A DNA stretch of 64,000 nt from Ovis canadensis (GCF_042477335.2 NC_091262.1:72650001-72714000), one strand, 5' to 3'. Shown: positions 12,284 to 23,726, counted from the first letter of the stretch. Notes: a model not told the origin generated them from the sequence alone. A program made the numbers and translations.

Positions 12284-15200
12284 AGAACCCTGTCTTTGTT
12301 CCCTAGTTTCATGTTCCAAATCTCAGCTGCTCTTTCTGAAATTGAAGACAATATACTTTCTTTATGAAATTCCTAGCAAAGACTAAACTAATAATTAATG
12401 ACTCTACCTTAGGAAGGTAATGGAAGAACAGAAGGGACTTTCTGGTCTTCCCGCTTATGGAAAATTGCATTCTTCTTCTCAAATACGAACTCTCCCTTCC
12501 TGTAGGCTGTCATCAGCCCTGGCCTGTGCCTGTGGCCTGCAGTTCTTCTTGCGAGAGAACATGAGCCCACCCCGCTGACGGCTGTCTTAACTGTGGGATT
12601 CGTCTTTGTCAATGAGCGGCCCTGACAGAGGCCATGAGTGAGGAGAAGTGCTAAGACATTGCATTTTTTCTCTGTTTTTTTCCCCACTGCAATGAGAATG
12701 GCATGCCCCACATAGAAGCCTCTCTTTTAACCTACATTCTAGAATGAAGAAGACATACGAAGTAGATTTGCAGTGAGATGTAGTGATACATCTCTGATAT
12801 GTCACATGGACAGGTGATAAACCTCTGTTATAAGAAGACACTGAGAGTTGGGGATTGTTTGTTACTATAGCAAAGCTGATGGATACACTTCCTGTTCATG
12901 CCCACTACTCTCTACAGTTGTAACAAAGGTAGATAGAATCTCACTGGCTGCCTTTGGAGGAAGTTTAAAGGATGAAAAGAAGGCTGGTCCCACCCCTGGG
13001 GAAATTCTGGCTCCATGGATGGGCGTCTACTCTATTCAAGACTCTGTTGCTTCTTTGCAACACATAGAAGTCTAGAAGAAAGGGGAGGAAAAGGGGAGCT
13101 GCCAGTGAAAAGAAGCCTTAAAGATTGTGATATTAAGGAATCAGAAAAGAAAAAAAGGAGCATTTGACTCTCAAATGAACCTTATGTCAAAGGAGAACAT
13201 ACCCTCCCCCTCCCAGCCAACACACACACCCACATACACCACCTTACCCTGGAGATGGTTCTGTTGAGCTGCCCAGTGATTCCTGAGTAGTCAGCTTCTG
13301 AGTTGAATAAGCCAGTGAGACCAATATAGGGAAGTATCTCCTCCAGGTTATATGTTCCAGAAATGGAAAACTTTGGCAGGTGCAAATCCAGCAGGCTGGG
13401 GAGAGAATCAGATGGAGAAGCTCTGCTGTCTCATTGTACAGGCTGCTCTTGCCCTGTGTGTGGGCAGCCTGAGCTTTGGGAGGGAGACGTGCTCCCCAGG
13501 GTGGGGGAATCAGGCTTCTCATGATACCACCTACTATGCCAGAAGATCCCCCAATCCAGAACCCTCTTCTTCAGACCACACAGAGTATCCTGTCTGGATC
13601 TAAGAAGACTCCTGGCACAGCCATAGGTCTTCCTCTTTGTCACATTTCTGGAGGACCCTCTCGGTGCTGGACATTGGGTTAGGTTTCCAAGGCTTCGCTG
13701 ATTAAAGTCACAGAGTAACCATGGAAGGTAAATGCTGTTAACATTGCCCCACCTCCATATCTGATTCATGAACAAGTTCTGTTGGCTTATATCCTAAACC
13801 CATCTACTGGCAACCCCTTAATAAAGCTCCACCATCTCTCACCTATCTGGACTTCAGGGGCTGTTGAAGATCTGCTGAGAGACCCTGCATGTGAAGTGAC
13901 GTCATGAGTCCAGAGTAACTCTCTCCTGTTACTGCCATGCGTCTGCCATCAGATTGTCCTATTCCTAGTGTTATATTCACGAGTTTCCTTTGACCCAGAG
14001 AATTCTGTCCCTTTCTTCCTGGGATTATTCATCTCTGACATTATTGTTTGATAGTGGACATGACACCTGCAAGCTTGGTTTAATTACCAGCCAGTTTGGA
14101 AACTTGTCCCTCAAATAAATTCAAATTAGAGATGTTAATTCAAATTACTTTTCATTGGTTTAACTCTTGGGCCAATATGAGGGTACAGATGTCTAACTGA
14201 AGTGGGAGGTAGTGGGAAGTCAGTGAGTTGAACAGTGATAAAAAGGAAACAAATGTGGAGGACAGAAAGCAATAGAGTATGGCAGAAATTACACTGGCCA
14301 ATTTTTGAGCCTACCAGACACAATTTTCACAGGCAGCATTTGGAAGGCAGGTCCCACCATGGAGCAGGGTTTGAGTACAGCCTAGCTGAGCTGTGTCTTT
14401 TAGAGAGCCCAACATAAGAGTAGGTGTTCAATCAATGTAAATAAAGAAATGGAGTTATCAGAAAGCACAGTTCCCCTGGGCAGACCAGCCTTTCTCATAA
14501 CTGAATAAAGGGAAACCTGCTGTGCTGCTGCTAAGTTGCTGCAGTTGTGTCTGACTGTGTGCGACCCCAGAGACAGCAGCCCACCAGGCTCCCCCGTTCC
14601 TGGCATTCTCCAGGCAAGAACACTGGAGTGGGTTGCCATTTCCTTCTCCAATGCATGAAAGTGAAAAGTGAAAGTGAAGTTGCTCAGTCATGTCTGACTC
14701 CTAGCGACCCCATGGACTGCAGCCCACCAGGCTCCTCTGTCCATGGGATTTTCCAGGCAAGAGTACTGGAGTGGGGTGCCATTGCCTTCTGTGAAAGAGA
14801 AACCTGGCAGCTTGAATTTTCCATGTCTGGAAGCCCATTCAAATGTCACCACGATACTGTAACTCTCTGGCCACAACACATGGTATCAGGGAACAACTGA
14901 GGTTTAGATAAAACCAACTAGGTTGGTTTTGATTTTTGAAGGTCAAAGTGGGAGGTCAAAACAGACCCTTCTTAAGAAAAAAAAAATCTACTGGTCTAGA
15001 AGATTCTATGGTATTTCCTCCTGTGATGGGGGAAAAGGCAGGTTCATTCCAGGGAGCTTGAGAATATGGGGCTGAAATCAAACTGACCAGAGCTGTGTAG
15101 ATTCACAGACAACAGGAATAATACTTTAAATCCCGGCCTCTGTCCTTGACTTGTATCTTTTATTTGGTGCTTGAATCTCTACCCAAACACAAAACACCAT

Positions 15201-18200
15201 TTCTCTATCCTTGGTACCTGTGCCATTAGGGTGCTGAGAGAAAGCTCCCATGGGGATGAAGGTGACTGACATCTATCAAGTAGTGATGGTGGATTTAAGA
15301 GGTTTAGTCTATACCCCATCCCTTTGAAGCCAGTGAATATTCTGACCAATAGAACATGGCAGAAATGACATTGGCTAACTTCCGAAACTAGGCCTTAAAA
15401 GAGCGGGAGCCTTCACTTCCTGCCTTTCAGAATGCTCCCTCTTGCATCCTTGGGCTGTCATATAGCAATATCAACTGTGCTGAGCTGCTGTGCAGAAGCC
15501 CAAGCTAGCCTCATGGAGATGCTACATGGAGAGAGAGAGATGCCTGCTAAGCTCTTAGCTCAGCCAGCCAGTCAACCCAGGCTCTAGACATTCAAGTAGG
15601 GGAAACTTCAATGCTCCACTTCTGGCCACTATCTGACTCCGTCTATAAGAGACCCAAGTGAAAACTGCCCAGCTGAACCGAGCCCACCCACAGAATCAAG
15701 AGAGATACTAGATGGGTGTTTCTCAAGCTATTCTTTTGGGGGTGGATTGTTATGCAGCAAGAGGTAATTAGAACTTGAGGCCAGATTTTATCCAGAGTAC
15801 CCAATAAAGGAAGATACATCTCAAGAATGGGTTAGTTGGAGTATGTGGTCTAAGGAAACCAAAAAAGGCTAAAACCACTATGAGAAAAACCACAAACCGA
15901 AAAGCAAGCGAGAGAGAAGGGGATAGGTAGAGTTTCCCCAAACTGGCAATCGACATTTTTGTTTTTACAATGTTCTTCTTGGTATTTAGCTTCTTTAAGG
16001 AATTTTTTAACTAAAAAAGAGCCACTCTTAAGAAATACCCACTGTTCTTGTGGATCATAATTATTCTTAATATTGAAGAATTGTCCTCGATCTGATTTGT
16101 TACGTACACTTAGCTGTCTTCTGGTAGTAAATTATTATCTGGAGAAAAAGACAAGAGGAAAAGCAGAAAGATGTCCAGGAAGGGGTAAACGTGATTAATA
16201 CCCAGTGAGCCCTTCTCCTGCACCAGGTACCACTCTCATATTCTATACGTATTAACTTGATTAATCCTCCAAGCAACCCAGTGTGGTGGTTATAATGGCC
16301 CCATTTTACATTTGAGAAAATCTGAGACCCACACCCTGGAGAAGGGCATGGCAACCCACTCCAGTATTCTTGCCCGGAGAATTCCATGGACAGAGGAGCC
16401 GGGTGGGCTACAGTCCATGGGGTTACAAAGAGTTGGACATGACTGAGCAACTAAGAACTGAGACCCACATGGCAAGAATTGCCCAAGATCACATAGTTGG
16501 TTAACTGGCAGTGCAGAGAGCCAAGCTAGGGCTTAGGATCTTGCAACTGGAGTTGATCAAAACCTGCTGGTTTCTCATACAAAGTTAGCCAGAGTCCTTC
16601 CGCTCTGGCACTTACCTGGAGAGGAGCAATTTATCCCATTTCTTCAGGGTCTCTGGCTGCAGAGCAGCCTCCACCTGCGCCATCTTTCCTGGGTCAGGGA
16701 GGATCAGCAGGGCCTGGGCATTTCCGCTGTATTCCAGCTGCAGGACAGTGCAGGCCACCTCCTGGTCATAGAGGAACCTATGCATTTCCTTCTGGTGCAT
16801 CATGGGGATGCGGAGAGAGGTCCTCCCATCCACAAAGAAGCTCTCTTGCTTCTGGGTCTGGTAACGATTGAAAGGATGCTTCCACTTGGCTTAGGACACA
16901 AAACCCACAAAACCATGAGAAGACATTCTACAAGGGCAAGCCTGGGGAGACATACACTAAGCCACGCTGGTTAGAGATGCAGAGTCTCTCACAGTCCTGT
17001 CCATGCCTGCAGTACTTTCTTTCTACTTACCATCTCCACCCACAGTCATCTCCTGACTTGACCTCCTGAAAACACTGGTCTTGGTGATGGGGGAGGGGCT
17101 GGCTCATCCTGTCCCTCATGCTCTCCCCCAGTTGGGCATGATTCTGTCTCCAAAGTTACCACTTTATTTTGAGGCCACGATCTGACTTTGAGTCGTTTCA
17201 GGAATCTCCTGTTGTCTCTGTTCTACCCTTATTCTCCTCCAAATCATTTTCCAGATTGTAGCCAGACTGAACTTGCACCAGTCTAATTAAATTTGTTTCT
17301 TTCTAGAAAATGCAATGGTAACTCTTTTCCTTGGACCTTTTCACATACTGTATTTCAACTTGAACCCTCTTCCATTCATTTCTCCCATAGCCTCTTTGCC
17401 TGAGTATGTCTAACTCATCCTGTGTGTCTTAGCTTAGATGACTTCTCTTCCAGGAAGCCTTCCCTCGCACTTTGAATCTAGAAAATTGTATCTTCCAAGA
17501 ACTCCAGTGCACCCGTATCTATCCAGAAGAGCATCACTTTCCTACTGAGTAGTAGTTGTGCTTTTACTTACTGACAACTCACATGGGACTGTGGCCTACA
17601 CAAGAATGAGGAAACTGTCTTATTCATATTGTTGTTGTGTAGTAGCCAAGTCGTGTCCAACTTTGTATAACCCTATGGACTGTAACCCATCAGGCTCCTC
17701 TCTGAATGGGATTTCCCAGGCAAGAATATTGGAGTGGCTTACCATTTCCTTCTCCAAGGAATCTTCCCAACCCAGAGACTGAAACTTTGTCTTCAGCAGA
17801 TTTCCCCAAAAGGTAATGAAAGTCCTTGTGATATAGTTTGTACTTAATGTATGCTTTTGAATGAATGAATAACATTCCTAGAGGCCTTAAACAGAAAGCC
17901 AAAGTTTACCTTGAAAATCATTCATTCAGCAAATGTCCTTAACCTGAACACATACTTAAACCTGTGTCAGACTCAGGAGAAGCAATCATGATTTAGACTC
18001 AGACCTTAATGGTGTGAACCCACGGATGTGAGGAATACACACCAACCCTAGGATACTGGTTGCCTTTAGGGAGGGATGGAAGGAGGAAAATGGAGCCAGG
18101 GAAGGATTAAGAAGAAATTGAACTTATCCGCAATATTACTTTTTTAAAAAACCTGACGTGAATGGCAAAATGTTAGTATGTGTTAATCCTAGGTACATGG

Positions 18201-19384
18201 TGGGTTTTATGTCATTTTCTACATATTTCTGTAAGTTTGAAATAGGCAATAATATAAAGCATAAAATATTTCCCTAATAGTGAATTACTAATAGAAAAGT
18301 AAGATTAACTCTAAATTGTATTTAAAAAATCAGAGTAAAAGTAGAACAGAAAAAAACATGGCAAAAGAAATCAAATATTGATAAATTAAGAAGTAGTGAT
18401 GTAAGACCAAGGCTTCTCTGGTGGCTCAGTGGTACAGAGTTCACCTGCCAACGTGGGAGACGCAGGCTCAATCCCTGGGTTGGGAAGATCCACTGGAGAC
18501 GGAAATGGCAACCTACTCCAGTATTCTTGCCTAGGAAATCCCATGGACAGAGGAGCCTGGAAGGCTACAGCCCATGGTGTGGTAAGAATCAGACATGACT
18601 TAGTGACTAAACAACAATAAAAACAGATAAGACCAGTATTTAAATATAGGGAGGTAACTTCCAGAAGATACAGCTATAGATTTTAGATAGGTGCCTTTTA
18701 GGGGCAGGGTTGGAAATGGAGGCGCCTGAGCCAGCCCTCACCTTTAAAGAACATATAATTCAAGAGAACCATGAGAGTGTCTTGGGTGAACTCCTCCAGG
18801 CAGTCCACGACCTGCCCGTACGTTTGCCTGCTCACGTAGCCATTAATCTGCTTCCTAGTTGCATCAGAGTTTGTGAAGTTGGCAGAAAAGGCAAAAACTC
18901 CATACAGCTCCCTGATGTTGTCCAAAATGTGCTGCTGAGGCTTCAGCTGCGTGTCCAGGAACAGAGAGTTGCCTAGTTTCAGTTCCAATTTGGGGCTGGG
19001 TAGGTCAAGGGTGTGGATTAGGCTCTGGAAGCCCCGGTGGATGTCGGCTTCTGGGGTCTCAGTGAGGTTGAAGCCGAGGCCCTCCAGGATCTGAGTCCGG
19101 GTATCAGCTTGCGCCCCCAAAGAGAGCAGGGCCAGGGTACTGGAGAGGCTCACGGGGGAGAAGAAGATGTTTCCTGGGGTTTCTGCTGCCAGCTGCTTGT
19201 ACAGACGCAAAGCGAAGCTGGTAAGGGTGGGTGTGATTTTCTGGTAGGCGGGGAAGGACTCTGAGAGCTGACCATGGGGAGCTTCAGGCACCCTCAGGCT
19301 CTTATCTCCACGGGCAGGAAAGGGCTGACAGTGGACAGAGGCCAAGATCCCAGCTCCCAGCAGCCACAGCCATGCTGGCCCCAT
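10318..19384 (-). CDS. SERPINA11: SERPINA11, complete clade A serpin gene (4 coding exons)
   Basis: Joining 18742-19384, 16616-16889, 13248-13395 and 10318-10521 on the minus strand gives an unbroken 422-residue serpin. All internal borders are AG/GT with intron phases 1, 2 and 0, the clade A pattern. Residues 1-19 ([19 protein letters not shown]) form a signal peptide. NIFFSPVS (72-79) is the conserved shutter segment, [11 protein letters not shown] (365-375) the reactive-loop hinge and [11 protein letters not shown] (394-404) the C-terminal serpin signature. N-glycosylation sequons lie at N106, N169, N350 and N385. The sequence and length match my recollection of human SERPINA11. The protein should be secreted. 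Its target protease is not established to my knowledge, but the hinge is inhibitory in type. It lies about 6.5 kb downstream of SERPINA14, tandem and co-oriented. The first, non-coding exon was not located with certainty. Confidence 0.96.
10793..10977 (-). mobile_element. Bov-tA SINE in SERPINA11 last intron
   Basis: Antisense Bov-A core and tRNA part. AGCATGC occurs at both edges and may be the target duplication. Confidence 0.9.
11234..11787 (+). mobile_element. 5'-truncated L1 insertion with 17-bp target duplication
   Basis: The sequence from ACAATAGCTAGGACATGGAA through TTACTCAGCTATAAAAAAGA is the bovine L1 3' region. AAAAGAATTCTGCTCTT flanks it at 11217-11233 and 11788-11804. Confidence 0.93.
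11819..12035 (-). mobile_element. Bov-tA SINE in SERPINA11 last intron
   Basis: Antisense core TGGAATTGTTCAGGCAACAA and the tRNA end ending GCCACCTGGGAAGCC. Confidence 0.9.
12242..12281. repeat. (AC)20 microsatellite
   Basis: A perfect AC dinucleotide run in the last intron of SERPINA11. Confidence 0.97.
12290..13245. other. SERPINA11 last intron, remaining sequence
   Basis: No repeat or exon recognised between the AC microsatellite and the exon donor at 13247. The donor-proximal 60 bases are C/A-rich. Confidence 0.4.
13248..13395 (-). CDS. SERPINA11: SERPINA11 third coding exon (148 nt)
   Basis: The acceptor CTCCCCAG precedes C-CTG-CTG-GAT and the donor GTAAGG follows ATCTCCAGG at 13247, phase 0. 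It encodes [19 protein letters not shown], the strand 6A and helix I region of serpins, and ends with the NRT sequon (N350). At 148 nt it has the standard clade A length. The SERPINA14 counterpart in this window is 27 nt longer. Confidence 0.95.
13396..14521. other. SERPINA11 intron, left part
   Basis: Intronic sequence, apparently unique. Short open frames have no recognisable domain. Confidence 0.4.
14522..14790 (-). mobile_element. Bov-A2 dimeric SINE
   Basis: Two antisense Bov-A monomers joined by the linker TGCATGAAAGTGAAAAGTGA. It begins with the CTG-type tail. Confidence 0.93.
15290..15770. mobile_element. Degenerate interspersed repeat, class uncertain
   Basis: GACCAATAGAACATGGCAGA, echoed at 14270-14300, looks like an old LTR or MER element. 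I cannot assign the family. Confidence 0.3.
16200..16520 (+). mobile_element. MIR SINE split by a Bov-A insertion
   Basis: The flanks CCCATTTTACATTTGAGAAA and GCCCAAGATCACATAGTTGG are the typical MIR core and continue across the younger SINE. Confidence 0.75.
16334..16457 (+). mobile_element. Bov-A SINE with 12-bp target duplication
   Basis: Flanked by CTGAGACCCACA at 16322-16333 and 16458-16469. The insert runs from CCCTGGAGAAGGGCATGGCA to GACTGAGCAACTAAGAA. Confidence 0.95.
16616..16889 (-). CDS. SERPINA11: SERPINA11 second coding exon (274 nt)
   Basis: The acceptor CCTAAG precedes CCAAGTGGAAG, so the split codon is G|CC (Ala215). The donor GTAAGT follows CTCTCCAG at 16615, phase 2. The product covers [12 protein letters not shown], the FFVDGRT strand, the PMMHQKEM segment and the [11 protein letters not shown] motif, which are typical of the serpin beta-sheet B/C region. 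The length is the usual one for this clade A exon. Confidence 0.95.
17630..17795 (-). mobile_element. Bov-tA SINE, partial, SERPINA11 intron
   Basis: Antisense core AATGGGATTTCCCAGGCAAG with the CCTTCTCCAAGGAATCTTCC segment. The tRNA end is lost. Confidence 0.85.
18411..18620 (+). mobile_element. Bov-tA SINE, SERPINA11 intron
   Basis: Sense tRNA-Glu part GGCTTCTCTGGTGGCTCAGT, then the Bov-A core. TAAGACCA occurs on both sides. Confidence 0.92.
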
Positions 19385-19387
19385 CCT
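18742..19387 (-). CDS. SERPINA11: SERPINA11 first coding exon (residues 1-214)
   Basis: An acceptor (TTTTCAG) precedes AGG-ATG, so the start codon is at 19384-19382, three bases into the exon. The exon ends CTTTAAAG before a GTGAGG donor at 18741, phase 1. It encodes the signal peptide, a variable N-terminal tail, helix A and the conserved NIFFSPVS segment. It also encodes the two sequons N106 (NLT) and N169 (NFT) and the strand ending NYMFFK. The open frame runs further upstream to an ATG at 19414, but that lies inside the intron and is not used. Confidence 0.96.
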
Positions 19388-20159
19388 CTGAAAACAAGAT
19401 GGGGAACACGTCATCCTTCTTCATAAACAGCCTTGTGTTTACACAGTAAACCCACATCCAGGCTGGATCCCACAGAGATGTCAAGTGGGGCACTGCAGAG
19501 GGTGAGGAGGGGGTGAGTAAGCTGGCTCCAGACACTTTCCCCCAGGGCTTCAGTCACAGCAGAAGCCCCTTCTCAGCTTTATGTATTGATTCATCTACAA
19601 GATTTTGTTGATTTTTCTGAGTGATTAACCCCCCTCCCACCACAAAGTAAACAACAACTTTCATGTTCTTTACCCCTTGCCTTCCTCCTCCCTGCCTCCT
19701 TTCCTTCCTTCTTCCCTCCTTCCCGTCTTTCCTTTTTCTTTCTGCTTTCTAGTCATTCTTTCAATCATTTGTTAACTTTCAAAGACTGGGGTGACCTTCA
19801 ATAGTGTAGGACAAAAGTCAGGACACTTTGACAGGAGTGATGCTGGCCTCCCCTGCACTTGGGTGTGGCCTTTAATTAGCATCTTGCCTACTGGAGGGGG
19901 TAAGACGCTGCATGGACCTCCTGGCCAGGCTCTCCCAGAAGGAGGCATGCCCTCTTCTTTTCTGGTCTCCACAAGGTGGAGTGTGGATGCGACGATCGGC
20001 CTCAGAGACCTTATGGGTGAGGGCAGCTCATGAGGCCGGGCAAAGCCAAGGGATGAATGAGGCCTGGGGAGAGATTTACTCCATCTCTGTTATCTCCAGT
20101 AGCTCTTGTCACTTGCAGGGGCTGAAACCTGTATTTTAACTAATGGAGAGATTTAGGAA

Positions 20160-20800
20160 AGACATCTGCTGAATTGAGTCTCCCACCCACAAATTCAAAT
20201 GTTGAAGTCCTAATCCTCGGCATATCAGAACGTGGTCTTGTTGGGAAATAGAGTCATTGAGTTATAATTAGTTAATATGAGGTTGTGTGCATTCAGGCTA
20301 AGCGGCTTCAGTCACATCCGACTCTTTGCAACCCTACAGGCTGTAGCCCGCTAGGCTCCTCTGTCCATGGGATTCTCCAGGCAAGAATACTAGAGTGGGT
20401 TGCCATGTCCTCCTCCAGGGGAATCTTTCTGACTCACGGATCGAACTTGTGTCTCTTATGTCTCTGAAGCACTAATATGAGGTTGCATGGGCCCTAATCT
20501 ATATGACTGATGTCCTTATAAAAAGGGGAGCTGAACGCAGGGACACACACACACAGGGAGAAGGAGATGTAAGGATGAAGGCAGAGATCAATCAGGGTGA
20601 TGATTCTACACACCAAGGAACGCCTAAGATTACAGGAGCAAGGAGAGTGGCCTGGAACAGACGTCCACCATGGAGTCTCAGGGCCCAGCCTTGCTGACAC
20701 CTTGATCTTGGATTTCTTGTCCTCAGAACTGTGAGAATCCGTTTCTGTTCTATAAGCCACCCAGTTTGTGGAAGGTTGTTAATGCAGCCTAGGAAACAAA
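20160..20800 (+). mobile_element. MLT1-like LTR (MaLR) split by Bov-tA
   Basis: CAAATTCAAATGTTGAAGTC at the left and AAGCCACCCAGTTTGTGG at the right are typical ends of the ancient mammalian MLT-type LTR. A young SINE interrupts it at 20286-20472. No coding sequence. Confidence 0.65.
20286..20472 (-). mobile_element. Bov-tA SINE with 13-bp target duplication
   Basis: Flanked by TAATATGAGGTTG at 20273-20285 and 20473-20485. Confidence 0.93.
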
Positions 20801-21527
20801 TGCAATAGCTCCTGTGCTCATTAATATGACTCCGTTAATATCATCCATAGTATCATTAATATCACTCTATTAATATAAAGTGGCCAGAAGAGCTTCGTGC
20901 CACCCCTAGGGGGTCAAAGTGCTTCGGGGTGAGGAGTGCAGCGTTAGCTCGGGGTGAAGGCTTATCACACACCCAAGCCCATATCCACACAGAGCATGCA
21001 CTTGGCCCCCCAACCCGCACCTTGCTGTCCTCCGTAAGGAGTCCCATCCTCTTGCTCCTTTCAAGACTGACTCTTCTGTTGTCCCATGCCACAGTGGCCA
21101 TCCACAGCTCACCACCCCATCCTCGTTTGTCTATCTGGATATATTTTAAGTCTTAACACACTACTGACCAGGGGATTTTGCAGAAACCAAATCCTGTTGC
21201 TGGTGTTTTGTTATGTAAGTGAATATTGAAATGACTCTGGTCAATAATGTTCCAGTAACAAAAGATGTATCTCTGGTCAGTAAGTTGTTAATCAGCACCT
21301 TTAATGCCTTTCACCCAAACCAGTGATCTCTGGGCAATTTACATATTTTTGCAGATGGTTTATAGCACCTGGTGCCCTAAAAATCCCATTAAACCCCCAA
21401 GGCCAGTTGTTGGGAGGGGAGAATGTAGTCTCATTATTGATTATGTCGAAACACATTTGCTGGTCAAAGTACTGCAGGCAGATCCCCAAGGCCATGTCCT
21501 AACCTCTCCATTGCAGCTCAGTATATG

Positions 21528-21662
21528 GCATCACTGACTCAACGGACATGAATTTGAATAAGCTCCAGGAGTTGGTGATGGACAGGGAGGCCTAGTGTGC
21601 TGCGGTCCATGGGGTCGCAAAGAGCTGGATATGACTGAGTGACTGAACTGAACTGAATTGAA
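21528..21662 (+). mobile_element. BovB LINE 3' tail
   Basis: Sense BovB end: CATCACTGACTCAACGGACA, then GGTCGCAAAGAGCTGGATAT and the ACTGAACTGAA tail. Confidence 0.9.
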
Positions 21663-21859
21663 CAGGCCCACTTAGTAATGATTCTCATTCACATTGGGAA
21701 ACAGAACAGCTTAAAAATTGGACTGCCCTTGGAGAAAATTAGAAATACAGCTGTAATAAAACTTTTTTCCAGTTTATTCTTTTTACCCCAGTGAACTCAC
21801 TACCATTTTCTATTTATTGCACCCCCCGACACCCAGACCTGCAGAGTATCTATTTCACA

Positions 21860-22085
21860 AAGGACTGAATTGTAAGTCAGAGGGCCTGGGTTTGAATCAA
21901 GGCTCTGTAGTTAAATCACCGGGTGACACTGTGTTAAGGAAGCTTTCTGAGCTGCTCGTTGATATTTGCAAAATGCAAATGACAATGCCTACCTCCTGGG
22001 GGTGGCATTGCTTAAGGATCATAAGACGTGATATGATGTAAAAAGCACCTGGCATGTAGGAAGCATGCAGTGTTAATTTTCACCC
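21860..22085 (+). mobile_element. MIR SINE
   Basis: GAGGGCCTGGGTTTGAATC in the core and the AAAAGCACCTGGCATGTAGG tail are MIR-like. Confidence 0.7.
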
Positions 22086-22819
22086 TTTCTACTGAGGCTG
22101 GATGTAGTTATACCAAAGTTATTCCTATATTCCTTTTCCCAAAAGATCTCAGAAGAAAATTAAGAATCCCTTGAATTAGGTGTAATATCCCTATTTGTTG
22201 TTTCTTTTGTGGTGGAGATGGAGATATTGGCTGTATTGGATCACTAGTTCCCAGCCTGTTCTCAGATGCTGTGGGAGGGATCGTGTGCAAAAGCAGGGCT
22301 GATATTTTGGATCATCTCAAAGTCTGGAGAAGGAGATGCAACTGCAGTGTGGTGGGAGAGAGGAAGCTCTGGAAATGCTAGAATAGACGCAAGCCAGGAA
22401 GCATGGTCTGCCCCACATGCCGGCAGTGCCCCAGCAGAGGAAAATTGCTTCATGTCATTTTGTGGAATCCTTATGAGAACCCAAGACCTCGGTAATATTA
22501 TCCCTGTTGTACACATGGGGAAACTGAGTCTCGAGGCCAGACGATCACAAGTGGCAGGAGCATGGGTCAAATCTAGACCAGGGCCCTGAAGCATCCCTCT
22601 CATATAATAAAATGTCCCGTAAAGTTGCTACAACCGTGCGATCATTTTGCTTTGGGTTGTATTGCTCTGTTTTCTTGTCTAGCCGTGAGAAATACCGGGA
22701 GTTTCTCAAAAGAAATTTAAAGGCCAAGTTATTCATAAAAGGTTGTTTAAAACCTGAAGTTCCCGCTTCAAGACTTAGAAGAAGTACATCATTGCATTTT
22801 TCCTTCAGGGAACTCAGTT
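22086..22819. other. Intergenic, no recognised element
   Basis: Apparently unique sequence upstream of SERPINA11. An open frame of 142 codons (22612-23040, plus) reaches into the CpG patch but has no recognisable domain. Confidence 0.35.
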
Positions 22820-23235
22820 CTGCCGGTTATTCCGACAAAGTGAGAAGGAGGGACCGGTTGGGGGTGGTGCGCAGGGGGAGGGAGAGGAGGAGGGAGAGGA
22901 GGAGGGAGGGAAAGAGAGAGTGCCGTCACCCCCACCTTCATTTCAGACTCGAGCGTGGTACTCACAGCAAGGTCCCTGGGCTGGGGGCCCTGGGTCTCCA
23001 GCACCGCCTAGCCTCCTACCCGCAGGAAAATAGTGCCTGACGATCACGGCAGCCTAGTTAATATTTGTCAGGTCAATTCCCAGAACTGGTATGAAGGCCG
23101 GAAGTGACCTTTTCTTTATAGTTTCCGTCCTGCGGCTTGTCCTGCAGAGGGAATTGAGATCCTGGACCCGGCTTGGTGAGTGAAGACACTCACATACGGA
23201 TGTGCCGTCAGGGGGTCGTGATGCGGCAGCTGCTG
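22820..23235. promoter_or_regulatory. CpG-enriched, promoter-like patch between the two serpins
   Basis: About 17 CpG dinucleotides fall within some 400 bases, far above the neighbouring DNA. On the plus strand an ETS-type CCGGAAGTGACC (23098-23109) precedes a donor-like TTG|GTGAGT at 23176. On the minus strand a GTGAGT donor (22965-22960) lies downstream of a GTTAATATT element (23057-23065) that resembles the HNF1 half-site of liver serpin promoters. Either a SERPINA11 first exon (about 22966-23030, minus) or an independent plus-strand transcript is possible. Neither is proven. Confidence 0.3.
22873..22920. repeat. 48-base all-purine tract with five G-runs
   Basis: The plus strand is uninterrupted G/A from 22873 to 22920, built on GGGAGA/GGAGGA units. 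It has five runs of at least three G, so it could form a G-quadruplex or triplex. Confidence 0.85.
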
Positions 23236-23726
23236 ACTCATTACTGGTGTGTTTGTGTGTTCTGGGCCCTGTCTTTTATGAATCACTCTGAATATGAGAT
23301 GTTAACTAAAAGTACTGTGGTACTCATTCCACAACATGTGGAAATCAAACCATCATCCTGTACACCTTGAATAAATCCTTCATGGACACCCTCTACCTAA
23401 TGTAACTGAGGCAGGCAGTAGATGCCCCCCATCCCCAGGGTAAGCAGATGGAGTTTCTTCTCTGTGGAATATCCAAGCTCCAAAACTCCAAAATATCAAT
23501 AGCAGGACCATCAGGAGAGGAGGCTGGGCCTTGCCCAGATAAGAGATAAGGGACCACATATTTCTCATTTTCAAAGTCAAGAAAATCTTCCCGACCGAAA
23601 AGCTCCTTGGAGGTTAGAAAGGGAGGGGGAGCCACTCCATAGTAAGTGATGTCAGTTACCCACAGTCGTCTTCGATGGAACTCATCTTGACTGAGAGATG
23701 CACCGGTATACATGAGAAGCCCCATC

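Noticed and set aside
19382..19414. Upstream in-frame ATG giving a 10-residue longer SERPINA11
   Set aside because: It lies before a good splice acceptor (TTTTCAG at 19388-19389) and inside the first intron. The start at 19384 opens directly into a signal peptide.
22612..23040. 142-codon plus-strand frame reaching the CpG patch
   Set aside because: Arg/Glu-rich part is the purine tract. No homology recognised and no start context.
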